From Anaerosphaera multitolerans (GTDB taxonomy: Bacteria > Bacillota > Clostridia > Tissierellales > Peptoniphilaceae), in contig NZ_RLIH01000005.1 of assembly GCF_004006535.1 (NCBI RefSeq), positions 1-64,000 on the forward strand: a DNA stretch of 64,000 bases. The letters are read 5' to 3'. The notes beneath the pieces are model-generated. The model saw only the letters and a list, made by a program, of their open reading frames with translations. It was not told the origin of the DNA and did no database searches. Shown in pieces: positions 25,200-34,712 of the stretch (position 1 is the stretch's first letter; every line of letters starts with the position of its first letter). The position numbers were made by a program, and so were the translations under genes.

Positions 25200-26648
25200 T
25201 TTTTCTTCGTTGGTTTTCTTTCCTAAGAAGCTACCCACTACAAACAATATAATTGAAATAATTATTGAAGGAACTATGGCATCTAATCCATAAAATGATA
25301 TATTGTATTGTTTCATTAATATATATATTATAGGACTTAAAGTACTTGACAAGATAACTCCAGTCGAGTTTGCCCTCTTCCAATATAATCCAAATATTAT
25401 AGATGATAAAAAAGCACATTCCATGCCTCCCATTGCAAATAAATTTATCCATACTATTAAATCTGGAGGCGTAATTGTAAGTAGAAACACTATTAGACCT
25501 ATTGAAAAAGTTGTCAATACACTAAATTTACTTAAAAATTTTTCGGTAATATTCTCTTTTGAAGTTTTTGAAAAATTTAAGTATAGATCATTTACTATAG
25601 CAGCGGAAGTCATTATTAGTAGTGAAGAAACTGTAGACATTACTGCAGCTATTGGAGCCGCAATAAATAAACCTCCAACAATTGGGTTGAGATATTTTAA
25701 TACAATTGTTGGAACAACATAATCAGTGGTTTGAAATTCATTCGGTTCTAAAACTGCCGGAGCAAAAACTCCACTTATATGCATAATTAACATAATTGCA
25801 CCTAATACTACAGTTCCATATATCATAGCATTATGTAAAGATTTAGTATCTTTAAAGCCCATTGCTCTAACTGCAGTTTGAGGAAGTCCAATTGTAGCAA
25901 TACCCACTAAAATCCAAAAGCTCATAATGAATGCTTTAGGAGCTTCTCCCCCTGCATCAGGAGTATTCCAGCCAGGATTAACCTCATTTAATTTTACAAC
26001 TATATTTTCTATTCCCCCACCCTTTGAAATTATAGTAGTTAAAAATATAATTGAACCTATTACCATTACAATTCCCTGTATAGTATCTGTTACTACTACT
26101 GCCTTAAATCCACCTATACTTGTGTAAAGAATTACAACAAATCCGAATATAATTAATCCTACAATATAAGGTAATCCTGTAACCGATTGAAAAAGTACTG
26201 CTCCACCTACAAATTGTGCCATCATTTGAGCTATTGAAAATATAATTATCCATAGAGATAAAATTATTATTGCCAATGGAGAATCATATCTATGTTTTAT
26301 AAAATCTGTAATAGTTACCGAATTTGTCCTTCTTGCAATTATTGCAAACTTTTTCCCTAGCACTGCTAAGATAATAAAGGCCGTAGGAACCTGTATCATA
26401 GATAAAAATACCCAACTTAAACCTTTAGAATAAGCTATTCCAGGTCCTCCTATAAAACTTGATGCACTTATAAATGTTGCAACAAGAGTCATTGCTAAGA
26501 CTAATCCTCCCATAGAGCGTTCACCTATAAAATAACTATTAATAAAGTTAGTATTATTTAAGGATTTTTTACTGATTTTTAATCCTATTACTAAATTTAA
26601 AGCAATGTATAATATTAATACACTTAAAATAATAAAATTGTAACCCAT
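25182..26648 (-). CDS. panF: sodium/pantothenate symporter
   Basis: The 488-residue sodium:solute symporter has about 13 membrane helices and the family segments GGLVLAMTLVATFISASSF and YTSIGGFKAVVVTDTIQG. The preceding YhdT-family gene identifies it as PanF, the importer of pantothenate. ATG 26648 is preferred over ATG 26663 because GAGGAG lies between them, inside the end of yhdT; the genes are one base apart. coaD in the same window uses the resulting pathway. Confidence 0.9.
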   Translation of the reverse strand: MGYNFIILSVLILYIALNLVIGLKISKKSLNNTNFINSYFIGERSMGGLVLAMTLVATFISASSFIGGPGIAYSKGLSWVFLSMIQVPTAFIILAVLGKKFAIIARRTNSVTITDFIKHRYDSPLAIIILSLWIIIFSIAQMMAQFVGGAVLFQSVTGLPYIVGLIIFGFVVILYTSIGGFKAVVVTDTIQGIVMVIGSIIFLTTIISKGGGIENIVVKLNEVNPGWNTPDAGGEAPKAFIMSFWILVGIATIGLPQTAVRAMGFKDTKSLHNAMIYGTVVLGAIMLIMHISGVFAPAVLEPNEFQTTDYVVPTIVLKYLNPIVGGLFIAAPIAAVMSTVSSLLIMTSAAIVNDLYLNFSKTSKENITEKFLSKFSVLTTFSIGLIVFLLTITPPDLIVWINLFAMGGMECAFLSSIIFGLYWKRANSTGVILSSTLSPIIYILMKQYNISFYGLDAIVPSIIISIILFVVGSFLGKKTNEEKLKVFF

Positions 26649-26649
26649 T

Positions 26650-26922
26650 TTATAACTCCTCATCTTCTAAATTAAAGTTCTTAAAAAACAATCTGGTGAC
26701 AACAATTATTGCTATAACAAATAATACATAACCTACAATTGAGCTTAAAAAAAACCAAAGAGGCAGTCCTAATATGTAGGTATAATTTTCGGGATTCCCT
26801 TTAGATAGACCATATCCGGTAAAATACCACCATAAAAAATATAGCAAATATAATAATAGCGATACTTTGGTTTCTTTTATAATTTGTTTGTTTTTTTCCT
26901 CATTACTCCTTATTTCTTTCAT
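26650..26922 (-). CDS. yhdT: YhdT family membrane protein (DUF997)
   Basis: The 90-residue protein has two membrane helices (about 21-38 and 57-78) with the YhdT motif LYFLWWYFTGYG and GLPLWFFLSS. It is the usual small partner of PanF, possibly an accessory subunit. Strong ribosome site AAGAGGTG upstream of ATG 26922. Confidence 0.9.
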   Translation of the reverse strand: MKEIRSNEEKNKQIIKETKVSLLLYLLYFLWWYFTGYGLSKGNPENYTYILGLPLWFFLSSIVGYVLFVIAIIVVTRLFFKNFNLEDEEL

Positions 26923-27111
26923 AAGACACCTCTTTATCTTTTTATTTTCAGTCCTATTTCATAAGTTAGTTTTTAGTAGTATAACAAATAATTTTAAATA
27001 TGTATAGAAATTTCTACATTTGTTACTTGACGAGTATTATATAATTGTTATGAAAGATATTTTCTAGTATTAAAGGGCATATATTATATAGCTACAAGAA
27101 AGGATGATAAT

Positions 27112-27954
27112 ATGCAAGAAAAGAATATTTTAAGAAAAATAAAAGGCAGTCATGCAATCGACGGAGCTGGCGTTCATCTAGTACGTGTACTAGGACCAAA
27201 TACAATGTATGATTTTGATCCTTTTCTAATGTTAGATTCTTTTGATTCAAAAAATCCGGAAGATTATATCAAAGGTTTTCCTTGGCACCCTCACCGTGGA
27301 ATTGAAACTATTACCTATTTAGCTGAAGGTGAAATTGACCATGGTGATAGTCTTGGAAATAGTGGAAAAATTTTAGCAGGTCAAAGTCAATGGATGACAG
27401 CCGGAAGTGGAATTTTACACCAAGAAATGCCCCAACCTGCAGAAAGAATGTTAGGATTACAATTTTGGTTAAATTTACCTAAAGAAGAGAAAATGACCAC
27501 TCCTAAATATTTTGATATAACTAAAGATATGGTTGGAGTTAAAGAAGAAAATGGTGTTGTTTTCAGAGTAATAGCTGGTGAATATGAGGGAATTAAAGGA
27601 GTTGATTCACCACATATTAAAACAAATCTTTATGATGTTTCTTTAAGTGAAAACTCAGAAGTTAAAATCAAGACCAAGCCGGGAGAAACCTCTTTTATAT
27701 TTTTACTAGATGGAGATGGCTATATAGCTGGAGAAAAAGTTGATGCAAAAACTGCAGTGTTACTAGGTGAAGGTGATTATATCACTGTAAAAGCTACTGA
27801 AGAGAATCCTTTACGATTTATTTTTGCCATGGCTAAGCCTTTAGGAGAACCTATTGCTTGGGGCGGTCCAATAGTAATGAATACCAGAGATGAATTAACA
27901 CAAGCTTTCACAGAACTTGACAATGACACTTTTATAAAGGAAAATGCAAAATAA
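27112..27954 (+). CDS. pirin family protein
   Basis: The 280-residue bicupin carries the pirin hallmarks FPWHPHRGIETITY (metal ligands H58, H60) and QWMTAGSGILHQE (H102, E104). Some pirins have quercetinase activity, others act as redox sensors; which applies is unknown. Start ATG 27112 lies behind AAAGGATG, and the gene has its own terminator. Confidence 0.9.
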   Translation: MQEKNILRKIKGSHAIDGAGVHLVRVLGPNTMYDFDPFLMLDSFDSKNPEDYIKGFPWHPHRGIETITYLAEGEIDHGDSLGNSGKILAGQSQWMTAGSGILHQEMPQPAERMLGLQFWLNLPKEEKMTTPKYFDITKDMVGVKEENGVVFRVIAGEYEGIKGVDSPHIKTNLYDVSLSENSEVKIKTKPGETSFIFLLDGDGYIAGEKVDAKTAVLLGEGDYITVKATEENPLRFIFAMAKPLGEPIAWGGPIVMNTRDELTQAFTELDNDTFIKENAK

Positions 27955-27996
27955 AACTATAAAAAGCTTGGAATTTTCCAGGCTTTTTATAGTTTT
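27953..27996 (+). terminator. terminator after the pirin gene
   Basis: AAAACTATAAAAAGC (27953-27967) pairs with GCTTTTTATAGTTTT (27982-27996); the stop codon of the pirin gene touches the left arm. Confidence 0.8.
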
Positions 27997-28142
27997 AAAT
28001 TTATTATAGTGCAATCATAATTTAATAATTGTTTTCTTTGGAAACATAAGTTCAGAATATATGTTTTCCAAAATAATATTATGTGAAAAACACACTTTAA
28101 AAATCTGCCCCTTAGTTAACTAAGTAAATTAAATTTAAAAAA

Positions 28143-28177
28143 CAAAAAAGCTTGTAACCTTTATAGCTACAAGCTTT
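28143..28177 (-). terminator. terminator after tRNA-Trp
   Basis: On the minus strand AAGCTTGTA and TACAAGCTT (28148-28156 and 28168-28176) pair and are followed by T residues, four bases beyond the tRNA end. Confidence 0.8.
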
Positions 28178-28180
28178 ATA

Positions 28181-28256
28181 TGGCAGGGGTAGCAGGACTC
28201 GAACCCACGGCACCTGGTTTTGGAGACCAGTGTTCTACCAACTGAACTATACCCCT
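28181..28256 (-). tRNA. tRNA-Trp (CCA)
   Basis: On the minus strand a full cloverleaf reads from AGGGGTA with acceptor partner TACCCCT, a GGTTCGAGTCC T arm and the anticodon loop CTCCAAA, giving CCA for tryptophan. The 3' CCA is encoded (28181-28183). Confidence 0.95.
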
Positions 28257-28307
28257 ATGCAACAATATTTAGTTTAACAAATTTCTATCAAAATAGCAAG
28301 TTGTTTT

Positions 28308-28919
28308 TTATCTTACGGAAATATAGTCCTTTAAAGCATCAAATTTTTTCTCACCAATACCAGATACATTCATAATATCTTCTATTTCTTCAAATTTATA
28401 ATTTTCTCTATATTTCAATATTTTTTCCGCTGTTTTAGGACCAATTCCCGGTAAAGTGCATAGTTCTCCCTCATCTGCGGTATTTAAATTAATCTTATCA
28501 CTTTCCCCCTCTTCTTTTGAGTAATTAATATCTTCAACTTCCCCGATTAATGGTATGTAAATTTTTTCTTCATCAGTAACCTTTTTAGCTAAATTTATTT
28601 TATCTGCATCAGCATCATCGCATAATCCGCCGGCCTTATCTATAGCATCAACAACTCTTGAATTAGAATCTAGAATTATTAAACCAGGATTTTTAACTCT
28701 ACCTGATATATGTACATATATTTTCTCTTCTATTTTTTCTTTACTCGCTTCACCCTCTTCATCATACTTCACTATATTTAAATCTACTTCGTTAGAAACT
28801 GAATTATCAATTTTATTTTCACTAATAAAGTTTTCTTTAAGAACAGTAGAAATAAATACTATAAAAACTATTCCAATTAATATAATTATCTGCTTTTCTT
28901 TAGAGTTTAGATTTTTCAT
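28308..28919 (-). CDS. comEA: ComEA-type competence DNA-binding protein
   Basis: The 203-residue protein has an N-terminal membrane anchor (about 10-27), a SLBB domain (about 66-125, VHISGRVKNPG) and a C-terminal double helix-hairpin-helix (NLNTADEGELCTLPGIGPKT). It binds incoming DNA outside the membrane during transformation. No comEB/comEC follows. Start ATG 28919 behind GGAGG. Confidence 0.9.
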   Translation of the reverse strand: MKNLNSKEKQIIILIGIVFIVFISTVLKENFISENKIDNSVSNEVDLNIVKYDEEGEASKEKIEEKIYVHISGRVKNPGLIILDSNSRVVDAIDKAGGLCDDADADKINLAKKVTDEEKIYIPLIGEVEDINYSKEEGESDKINLNTADEGELCTLPGIGPKTAEKILKYRENYKFEEIEDIMNVSGIGEKKFDALKDYISVR

Positions 28920-29013
28920 AGTAACCTCCTAAGAAAATTTGTTTTATTACGGTCATATTATAATAAAATTTTCAATCTTTCAAGATATGTTATAATTATT
29001 TTGAGGTGATAAA

Positions 29014-30246
29014 ATGTCTTTTTTTGAAAATTTGAAAAAATATGGCGAACTAATTATGGATGTCGGTCTACAAATAAAAGAAGATGATTTACTTGTAGTA
29101 AGAGGCGAAGTGGAAAATCATGAATTTATAAATCTAATTGCAGAAATTGCCTATAAGAAAGGCGCTAAGGATGTAAAAATTAATTATAGAAATCAAAAAT
29201 TTTCTAAAATTCGTTACACATACGCAAATATTGAAACACTAAGTGATATTCCGAAACATTTTATTGATGAGCAAAATTATTATATGGGAAAAAGGGCTAA
29301 AATACTTTCAATTGTCGGCGATGATCCCAATATATTCTCAGACATAGACTCTAATAAAATAAATTCCTCTATTATAGCTTCTTCAAAAGCATTAAAAGAA
29401 TTTAATTCAAAATTGATGAATAATGAGATTTCTTGGTGTGTAGTCGGTGCTGCAACTTCTGCATGGGCTAAAGTTGTTTTCCCAACTTTAGATGAAAATG
29501 AAGCTATTGATAAACTTTGGAATATGATTTTTCAAAGTGTTAGATTGTTTGAAAAAGATCCTTTGCAAGCTTGGAAAGAACATATTGATAATTTAACTAA
29601 GTGGTCTAAATTTCTAAATGAAAAGCAATTTGACAGTATAACTATATTATCTGATAACGGTACTAATTTGGAAATAAAAATGCCTAATAACTATATTTTT
29701 TCAGGGGCTAGCGAATTAAACAAATATGGAGAAGTCTTTGTTGCAAATATGCCAACTGAGGAAGTATTTTCAATGCCACATAAAGATGGAGCTAATGGTA
29801 TAGTTTATAATACCAAACCATTAAATTATAATGGAAACTTAATTGATGATTTTTATTTGAAATTTGAAAATGGAGTTGTTGTCGATTTTGATGCTAAAGT
29901 CGGTTATAGTACTTTAAAAAATTTATTGGAATCTGATGAAGGATCTAAAAGATTGGGCGAAATTGCCTTTGTTTCTTATGATTCTCCTATTTCAAATACA
30001 AATACTTTATTTTACAATACCCTTTATGATGAAAATGCCTCCTGCCACCTTGCTCTTGGAAAGGCCTATCCAACTTGTATTGAAGGTGGAGAATATATGA
30101 ATGACGAAGAATTGGCAGCGCATGGCGTTAACGATTCTTTAATTCACGTTGATTTTATGATTGGAGATAAAACAACTAATATTTTTGGTGTTGAAAAAAA
30201 TGGTAAAAAAACTCAAATATTTAAAGAGGGTAATTTTTCTATTTAA
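29014..30246 (+). CDS. M29 family aminopeptidase
   Basis: The 410-residue protein matches AmpS/PepS/aminopeptidase T metalloenzymes. Family segments include ANMPTEEVFSMPHKDGANG (probable metal ligands E and H), LALGKAYPTCIEGG and the C-terminal NDSLIHVDFMIGD. It would trim N-terminal residues from peptides in a peptide-fermenting host. Start ATG 29014 behind GAGGTG. Confidence 0.9.
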   Translation: MSFFENLKKYGELIMDVGLQIKEDDLLVVRGEVENHEFINLIAEIAYKKGAKDVKINYRNQKFSKIRYTYANIETLSDIPKHFIDEQNYYMGKRAKILSIVGDDPNIFSDIDSNKINSSIIASSKALKEFNSKLMNNEISWCVVGAATSAWAKVVFPTLDENEAIDKLWNMIFQSVRLFEKDPLQAWKEHIDNLTKWSKFLNEKQFDSITILSDNGTNLEIKMPNNYIFSGASELNKYGEVFVANMPTEEVFSMPHKDGANGIVYNTKPLNYNGNLIDDFYLKFENGVVVDFDAKVGYSTLKNLLESDEGSKRLGEIAFVSYDSPISNTNTLFYNTLYDENASCHLALGKAYPTCIEGGEYMNDEELAAHGVNDSLIHVDFMIGDKTTNIFGVEKNGKKTQIFKEGNFSI

Positions 30247-30251
30247 CATAT

Positions 30252-30277
30252 TAAAAACTCCTATTTAGGAGTTTTTA
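30252..30277. terminator. bidirectional terminator
   Basis: AAAAACTCC-TATTTA-GGAGTTTTT lies between the convergent aminopeptidase and phosphoesterase genes; the stop codon of the latter is inside the hairpin. Confidence 0.88.
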
Positions 30278-31010
30278 ATACTATATTGGTAAAAGATATT
30301 CTATCGTTAATTCTTATATATAAGCTTTGACCTAATCCCGAATCTATATATAAAAGAGATGAAAATACTTTATAAAAACCCTTACTATACTTAGGGAATA
30401 AAGTAGGGCCATGGTCTAAAATTTGGCCCAATATCGGTAGTCTAACTTGACCGCCATGGGTATGTCCGCTTAATACTAAATCAAATTTTTCGTAGTTATT
30501 CACAAAATCATGGGGATTATGAGTTAAAAGCAAATTAAATTCATTTTCTTTTAAGTTCCTTTTAATATAATTTTCCTTGCCGAATCCATTTCCATATATA
30601 TTGATTTTTTGCGACTTCATAGTAAAAGATATATTAGATTTTGAAATATTTTCTATATTTTTTTCTTCTAATAATTTATAAATAGATTTATTTAAATTGT
30701 CTACTTCATGATTTCCTTCCACAAATAAAACCCTATAGTCTTCTATTATTTCCAAAAGACTATATACATTTGATAAATTTGTAGTATATCTGTTTATAAT
30801 GTCTCCTGTAAGAACTATTAAGTCCGGTTTAAATTTATCTATTGAATCTTTTAAATTTTTATAATTAATCAATTTATTGTCATGGAAGTCAGATATTTGA
30901 GTAATCTTAATTTCACTGGTTATTTTTTCAGATTCAAAATTTAAACTATAAACTTTAAATACTGATAACTGAAAAATTAAATAAAATATAAAAATTAATA
31001 AAAATATCAT
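30261..31010 (-). CDS. membrane-anchored metallophosphoesterase
   Basis: The 249-residue protein has an N-terminal hydrophobic anchor (about 1-18) and the five calcineurin-like motifs: ISDFHDN, GDIIN, GNHE, LTHNPH and GHTHGG. YkuE/YaeI-type enzymes hydrolyse phosphodiesters at the membrane. It overlaps the lgt stop by four bases, so the genes are co-transcribed. Confidence 0.85.
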   Translation of the reverse strand: MIFLLIFIFYLIFQLSVFKVYSLNFESEKITSEIKITQISDFHDNKLINYKNLKDSIDKFKPDLIVLTGDIINRYTTNLSNVYSLLEIIEDYRVLFVEGNHEVDNLNKSIYKLLEEKNIENISKSNISFTMKSQKINIYGNGFGKENYIKRNLKENEFNLLLTHNPHDFVNNYEKFDLVLSGHTHGGQVRLPILGQILDHGPTLFPKYSKGFYKVFSSLLYIDSGLGQSLYIRINDRISFTNIVLKTPK

Positions 31011-31756
31011 TTATTAATTTTTCCTTCTTTTTTATAAAAATAAATATAAGCTGCCAAGCCTATTGCCAGAATAATTAAACTTACAAGTTGTGATACTCTT
31101 ATTGGACCTAAATATAGAGAATCCGTCCTCAATCCCTCTATTAAGAATCTTCCCAAGCCATATAAAATAAAATAGGTCATAAATAGTTGTCCATTAAATT
31201 TTTTATGTTTTGATAAATAAAAATACAACAGTAAAAATATTCCTATATCTAAAATTGACTCATATAAGAATGTCGGATGTACCTTTTGACCATTTACAGT
31301 AATAGCCCAAGGTAAATCTGTAGGTCTTCCATAGGCCTCTACATTAATAAAATTTCCCCATCTACCTATTCCCTGAGCTAAACTAACTCCCGGAATTACA
31401 CAATCTGCCAAGGTGAAAAAATCAATCTTTTTAACTTTGCTAAAAATATATCCTACTATAATTCCCGCTATAATACCGCCGTATATAGCTAAACCGCCAT
31501 TTCTAGTATTAAAAATTTGAGCAGGATATTTGGAATAATAATCCCAGTTAAAAATCACATAATATAGTCTTGCTCCTATGACTCCAAATATTACTGCGAA
31601 AAATGCAAAGTCAATCATTACATCATTATATAAACCTTCTCTTTTAGCTAATTTCCCTGCAAAATAGATGGCCAAAAATGCTCCTATGGCTATTAAAATA
31701 CCGTACCAATGTACATCAATATTAAATATCGTAAATGCAATGGGATTAATGTTCAT
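31007..31756 (-). CDS. lgt: prolipoprotein diacylglyceryl transferase
   Basis: Lgt moves diacylglycerol from phosphatidylglycerol to the lipobox cysteine of pre-lipoproteins. The 249-residue protein has seven membrane helices, the [11 protein letters not shown] start, [12 protein letters not shown] and the signature [13 protein letters not shown]. It overlaps deoC by 11 bases. Confidence 0.95.
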   Translation of the reverse strand: MNINPIAFTIFNIDVHWYGILIAIGAFLAIYFAGKLAKREGLYNDVMIDFAFFAVIFGVIGARLYYVIFNWDYYSKYPAQIFNTRNGGLAIYGGIIAGIIVGYIFSKVKKIDFFTLADCVIPGVSLAQGIGRWGNFINVEAYGRPTDLPWAITVNGQKVHPTFLYESILDIGIFLLLYFYLSKHKKFNGQLFMTYFILYGLGRFLIEGLRTDSLYLGPIRVSQLVSLIILAIGLAAYIYFYKKEGKINK

Positions 31757-32402
31757 TTTTAAACTCCATCATTATATCAACACCGGCACTTACGCCCAGC
31801 CTTAAAGCCCCTGCATCTATCATTTTCTCTGCCGTATTTAAATCTCTGATTCCACCTGAAGCTTTAATAAACAACCTATCTCCAACTACACTTTTTATAA
31901 GCTCTATATCTTCAACGGTTGCTCCACCACTATTAAACCCCGTAGAAGTTTTAACGAAATCAGCCCCTGCTCTTTCTATGATTTTACAAGCATCTATTAT
32001 TTCATCTTTTTCTAAAAGACAAGTTTCAATAATAACTTTTACACATTTACCCTTAGCTGAATTAACAACTTCTTTAATGTCTTTTTCAACTAAATCAAAC
32101 TCTTTGTTTTTCAAGAGCCCTACGTTTATGACCATATCAATTTCATCGGCACCATTTTCTATAGCTTGTCTAGTTTCAAAAGCTTTTAAGCCTGTAGTAT
32201 TAGCTCCTAAAGGAAAACCAATTACAGTACATACTATTACATCACTGGATTTTAAGAGTTCCTTTGCATAACTTACCCAATAGGGATTTATACATACAGA
32301 TTTAAAATTAAACTTTATAGCTTCATCACATAGTTTTTTAATTTGTTTTCTACTAGATTCTGGCTTTAAAAGGGTATGGTCAATATATTTATTCAATTCC
32401 AT
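31746..32402 (-). CDS. deoC: deoxyribose-phosphate aldolase
   Basis: The 218-residue TIM-barrel enzyme splits 2-deoxyribose-5-phosphate into glyceraldehyde-3-phosphate and acetaldehyde. The Schiff-base lysine sits in FVKTSTGF, and KASGGIRDL and CTVIGFPLG are also typical. Start ATG 32402 overlaps the upstream reductase gene by 14 bases. Confidence 0.94.
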   Translation of the reverse strand: MELNKYIDHTLLKPESSRKQIKKLCDEAIKFNFKSVCINPYWVSYAKELLKSSDVIVCTVIGFPLGANTTGLKAFETRQAIENGADEIDMVINVGLLKNKEFDLVEKDIKEVVNSAKGKCVKVIIETCLLEKDEIIDACKIIERAGADFVKTSTGFNSGGATVEDIELIKSVVGDRLFIKASGGIRDLNTAEKMIDAGALRLGVSAGVDIMMEFKNEH

Positions 32403-33000
32403 TTTGTATCTTTCCTCCGGATAATCTATAAAAACTACTTTTATTTAAATCTAACTCCATACCATCAAACATTTCTTTCAACATTAAATTATTTTCATCT
32501 ATTGGACAATCATCAGTATTAGATACTTCAATAATAGTGTGCTTTTTACAACTTAAAGATTTAAAAAAATGATCAAAAACCAATTCAGAACCTAAAAATT
32601 GATCTTTCTGTTCAAAAGCACCACCATCAATTAGTGCAACTCCATATTTTTCCTTAGGAGGATCTAAGGATAATCTAAATTTTCTTGTCCAGTAAACTTG
32701 CATTCTATCTATAAAAGCCTTTGATAATGCAGATACGCTATTATAATAGATAGGCGTGGCAAAAACGATTATATCAGCCTCTTCTAGAAGGGGATATATG
32801 TCAGTTAGATCATCTCTTAAAATACATTTTGAAGTCCTTTCGCAACCATAACAAGACAAACAATATTTATAATCTAAATCTTTTAAGTTGAAAATATTTA
32901 TTTCCTCTTCTTTTAAGTTATATTTATTTAAAAACATCTCTAGTAAATTATGGGTATTTAAATTTTTTCTAGAACTGCCCATTATGGCTACGACTTTCAT
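32389..33000 (-). CDS. NAD(P)H-dependent FMN reductase / flavodoxin-fold protein
   Basis: The 203-residue flavodoxin-like protein has the FMN phosphate loop [17 protein letters not shown] and the [19 protein letters not shown] segment. A CLSCYGC cluster (about 47-53) matches the Cys-rich loop of iron-sulfur-flavoprotein-like reductases. Substrate unknown. It lies two bases after yebC. Confidence 0.85.
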   Translation of the reverse strand: MKVVAIMGSSRKNLNTHNLLEMFLNKYNLKEEEINIFNLKDLDYKYCLSCYGCERTSKCILRDDLTDIYPLLEEADIIVFATPIYYNSVSALSKAFIDRMQVYWTRKFRLSLDPPKEKYGVALIDGGAFEQKDQFLGSELVFDHFFKSLSCKKHTIIEVSNTDDCPIDENNLMLKEMFDGMELDLNKSSFYRLSGGKIQNGIE

Positions 33001-33002
33001 AA

Positions 33003-33743
33003 TTATTCATCCTCTCCAGATTCTTCCCAATTAGTATATACCTCTTGGACATCATCATTATCTTCCAATACATCAATCATTTTTTCCATCTTTATAATAT
33101 CTTCTTCAGATTCTAATTTTGTATAATTTTGAGGAATATAACTAATGTCTGATTTTATAAATTCATAACCCAATTCCTCAAGACCATTTCTTAAAACATG
33201 GTAATTTTCTTGATTTGTCAATATTTCTAAGAAATCATCAGTTTCAATTACATCTTCTGCGCCTAAATCAAGTGCACTCATCATCAATTCTTCATCGTCA
33301 ATCCCTTCAACTTTTTCAATAACTATTTGACCTTTTCTATCAAACATAAATGATACCGATCCAGATTGACCAAGATTTCCACCGTATTTATCAAAAGCAT
33401 GTCTTATTTCTGAAGCTGTTCTGTTTCTATTATCTGTCAGGCAATGAACCATTACAGCTATTCCATTTGGGCCATAACCTTCGTAGATAATCTCTTCAAA
33501 ATTATCCTCCGCTCCTTCTCCACTACCCTTTTTAATAGCTCTTTCAATATTATCATTTGGCATATTTTCTGCTTTTGCTTTATCAATTGCAACTTTTAAA
33601 GCAGGATTATATTCAGGGTCCGGTCCACCTTCTTTTGCAGCTACCATAATGTAGCGTCCCAGTTTAGTAAATATTCTACCCCTTTTAGCATCTTCTTTGC
33701 CTTTTTTATTTTTAATGTTATTCCACTTGGAATGTCCTGCCAT
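33003..33743 (-). CDS. yebC: YebC/PmpR family protein
   Basis: The 246-residue protein starts with [15 protein letters not shown], the family signature; this ATG at 33743 is preferred over an ATG 12 bases upstream because AAAGGTG precedes it correctly. YebC proteins act as transcription regulators or as translation factors that relieve proline stalling. Length is normal. Confidence 0.93.
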   Translation of the reverse strand: MAGHSKWNNIKNKKGKEDAKRGRIFTKLGRYIMVAAKEGGPDPEYNPALKVAIDKAKAENMPNDNIERAIKKGSGEGAEDNFEEIIYEGYGPNGIAVMVHCLTDNRNRTASEIRHAFDKYGGNLGQSGSVSFMFDRKGQIVIEKVEGIDDEELMMSALDLGAEDVIETDDFLEILTNQENYHVLRNGLEELGYEFIKSDISYIPQNYTKLESEEDIIKMEKMIDVLEDNDDVQEVYTNWEESGEDE

Positions 33744-33861
33744 ATTTTTACACACCTTTCAATTCTTTTCTAGTTAAGCTTTAAACATTATTTTATCATA
33801 GTTAAATTAAATTTTCACCATTGCGATTCCAGCATTATTCTAACAAATTATAGTTTACAAT

Positions 33862-33890
33862 AAAAAAACTTCCTTATATTTAGGAAGTTT
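33862..33890 (-). terminator. terminator after rpmF
   Basis: On the minus strand AAACTTCC and GGAAGTTT (33866-33873, 33883-33890) pair and are followed by TTTT, seven bases after the rpmF stop. Confidence 0.82.
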
Positions 33891-33896
33891 AATTTA

Positions 33897-34076
33897 TTAG
33901 TCAACTGCAACGACTTCTTTTCCATCATAGTAACCACAGCTTGGGCATACTCTATGCGGCATTTTAGTTTCATGACAATTTGAACACTCAACTAAAGTCA
34001 CTTTATTTAATCTATAAGAAGATGCTCTTCTCTTATTTCTTCTTTGTTTTGAAGTTTTTCTCTTTGGTACTGCCAT
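33897..34076 (-). CDS. rpmF: 50S ribosomal protein L32
   Basis: Fifty-nine residues starting [20 protein letters not shown], with a zinc ribbon made of C31, C34, C44 and C47. It is the usual partner of yceD, whose stop is two bases upstream. Confidence 0.96.
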   Translation of the reverse strand: MAVPKRKTSKQRRNKRRASSYRLNKVTLVECSNCHETKMPHRVCPSCGYYDGKEVVAVD

Positions 34077-34078
34077 TG

Positions 34079-34603
34079 CTACACCTCCTCATCATTAAAT
34101 AAATCCATTAGTTTCCCAAATCTCGGATCTATTTCAATTTCTTCATCACATTTACAAGAACCCTCATTTAAGTCCTTTCCACATTTCGGACAAATACCCT
34201 TACATTCCTCTTTACATAAACTTTTAAAGGGAATAGAAGTAATTATTTGTGAAATTATTAAATCATCTAGAAATATTTGATTATCTATTAAATCAAAATA
34301 TTCTTTACTGGCTTCATCTTCAAAAACATTCTCAATATCTTTGAGAAAAAAAGCTTTTAAATTTGTTTCAACATCTTCAATCATTGGTTTAAGACATCTA
34401 TCACACTGTGTATTATACTTGTATTTAACAGACAAATCAAGCATAATTTCATCGCCTAAATTAAAAATAATACCATCATAATCCACAGGAAAAATTAAAT
34501 CTAAATCACTGATGTCATAGTTACTTTTTTGTTCTTTTAATTGACCATTAAACTCCATTTTATAATCAGAGCTTTGTAAAAAATCTCTTATATCAAGTTT
34601 CAT
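34079..34603 (-). CDS. yceD: YceD/DUF177 family protein
   Basis: The 174-residue protein starts at ATG 34603 behind GAGGTGG, giving [10 protein letters not shown]; an upstream ATG has no ribosome site. Conserved elements are CDRCLKP and a C-terminal [13 protein letters not shown] zinc-binding region. YceD affects 23S rRNA accumulation and is almost always linked to rpmF, as here. Confidence 0.9.
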   Translation of the reverse strand: MKLDIRDFLQSSDYKMEFNGQLKEQKSNYDISDLDLIFPVDYDGIIFNLGDEIMLDLSVKYKYNTQCDRCLKPMIEDVETNLKAFFLKDIENVFEDEASKEYFDLIDNQIFLDDLIISQIITSIPFKSLCKEECKGICPKCGKDLNEGSCKCDEEIEIDPRFGKLMDLFNDEEV

Positions 34604-34712
34604 TTTATCCACCTCAAAACCAATGCAAATAATTATATAATATTTCAGATAGATTGTCAATTTAAATGTCCATTACTACTTACTATCTAAGCAAAAGTAA
34701 TGGACATAATAA

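Noticed and set aside
28181-28256. tRNA genes as the prophage attachment site
   Set aside because: Both tRNA genes lie more than 11 kb from the integrase, and no tRNA fragment was seen at 16,600-17,100.
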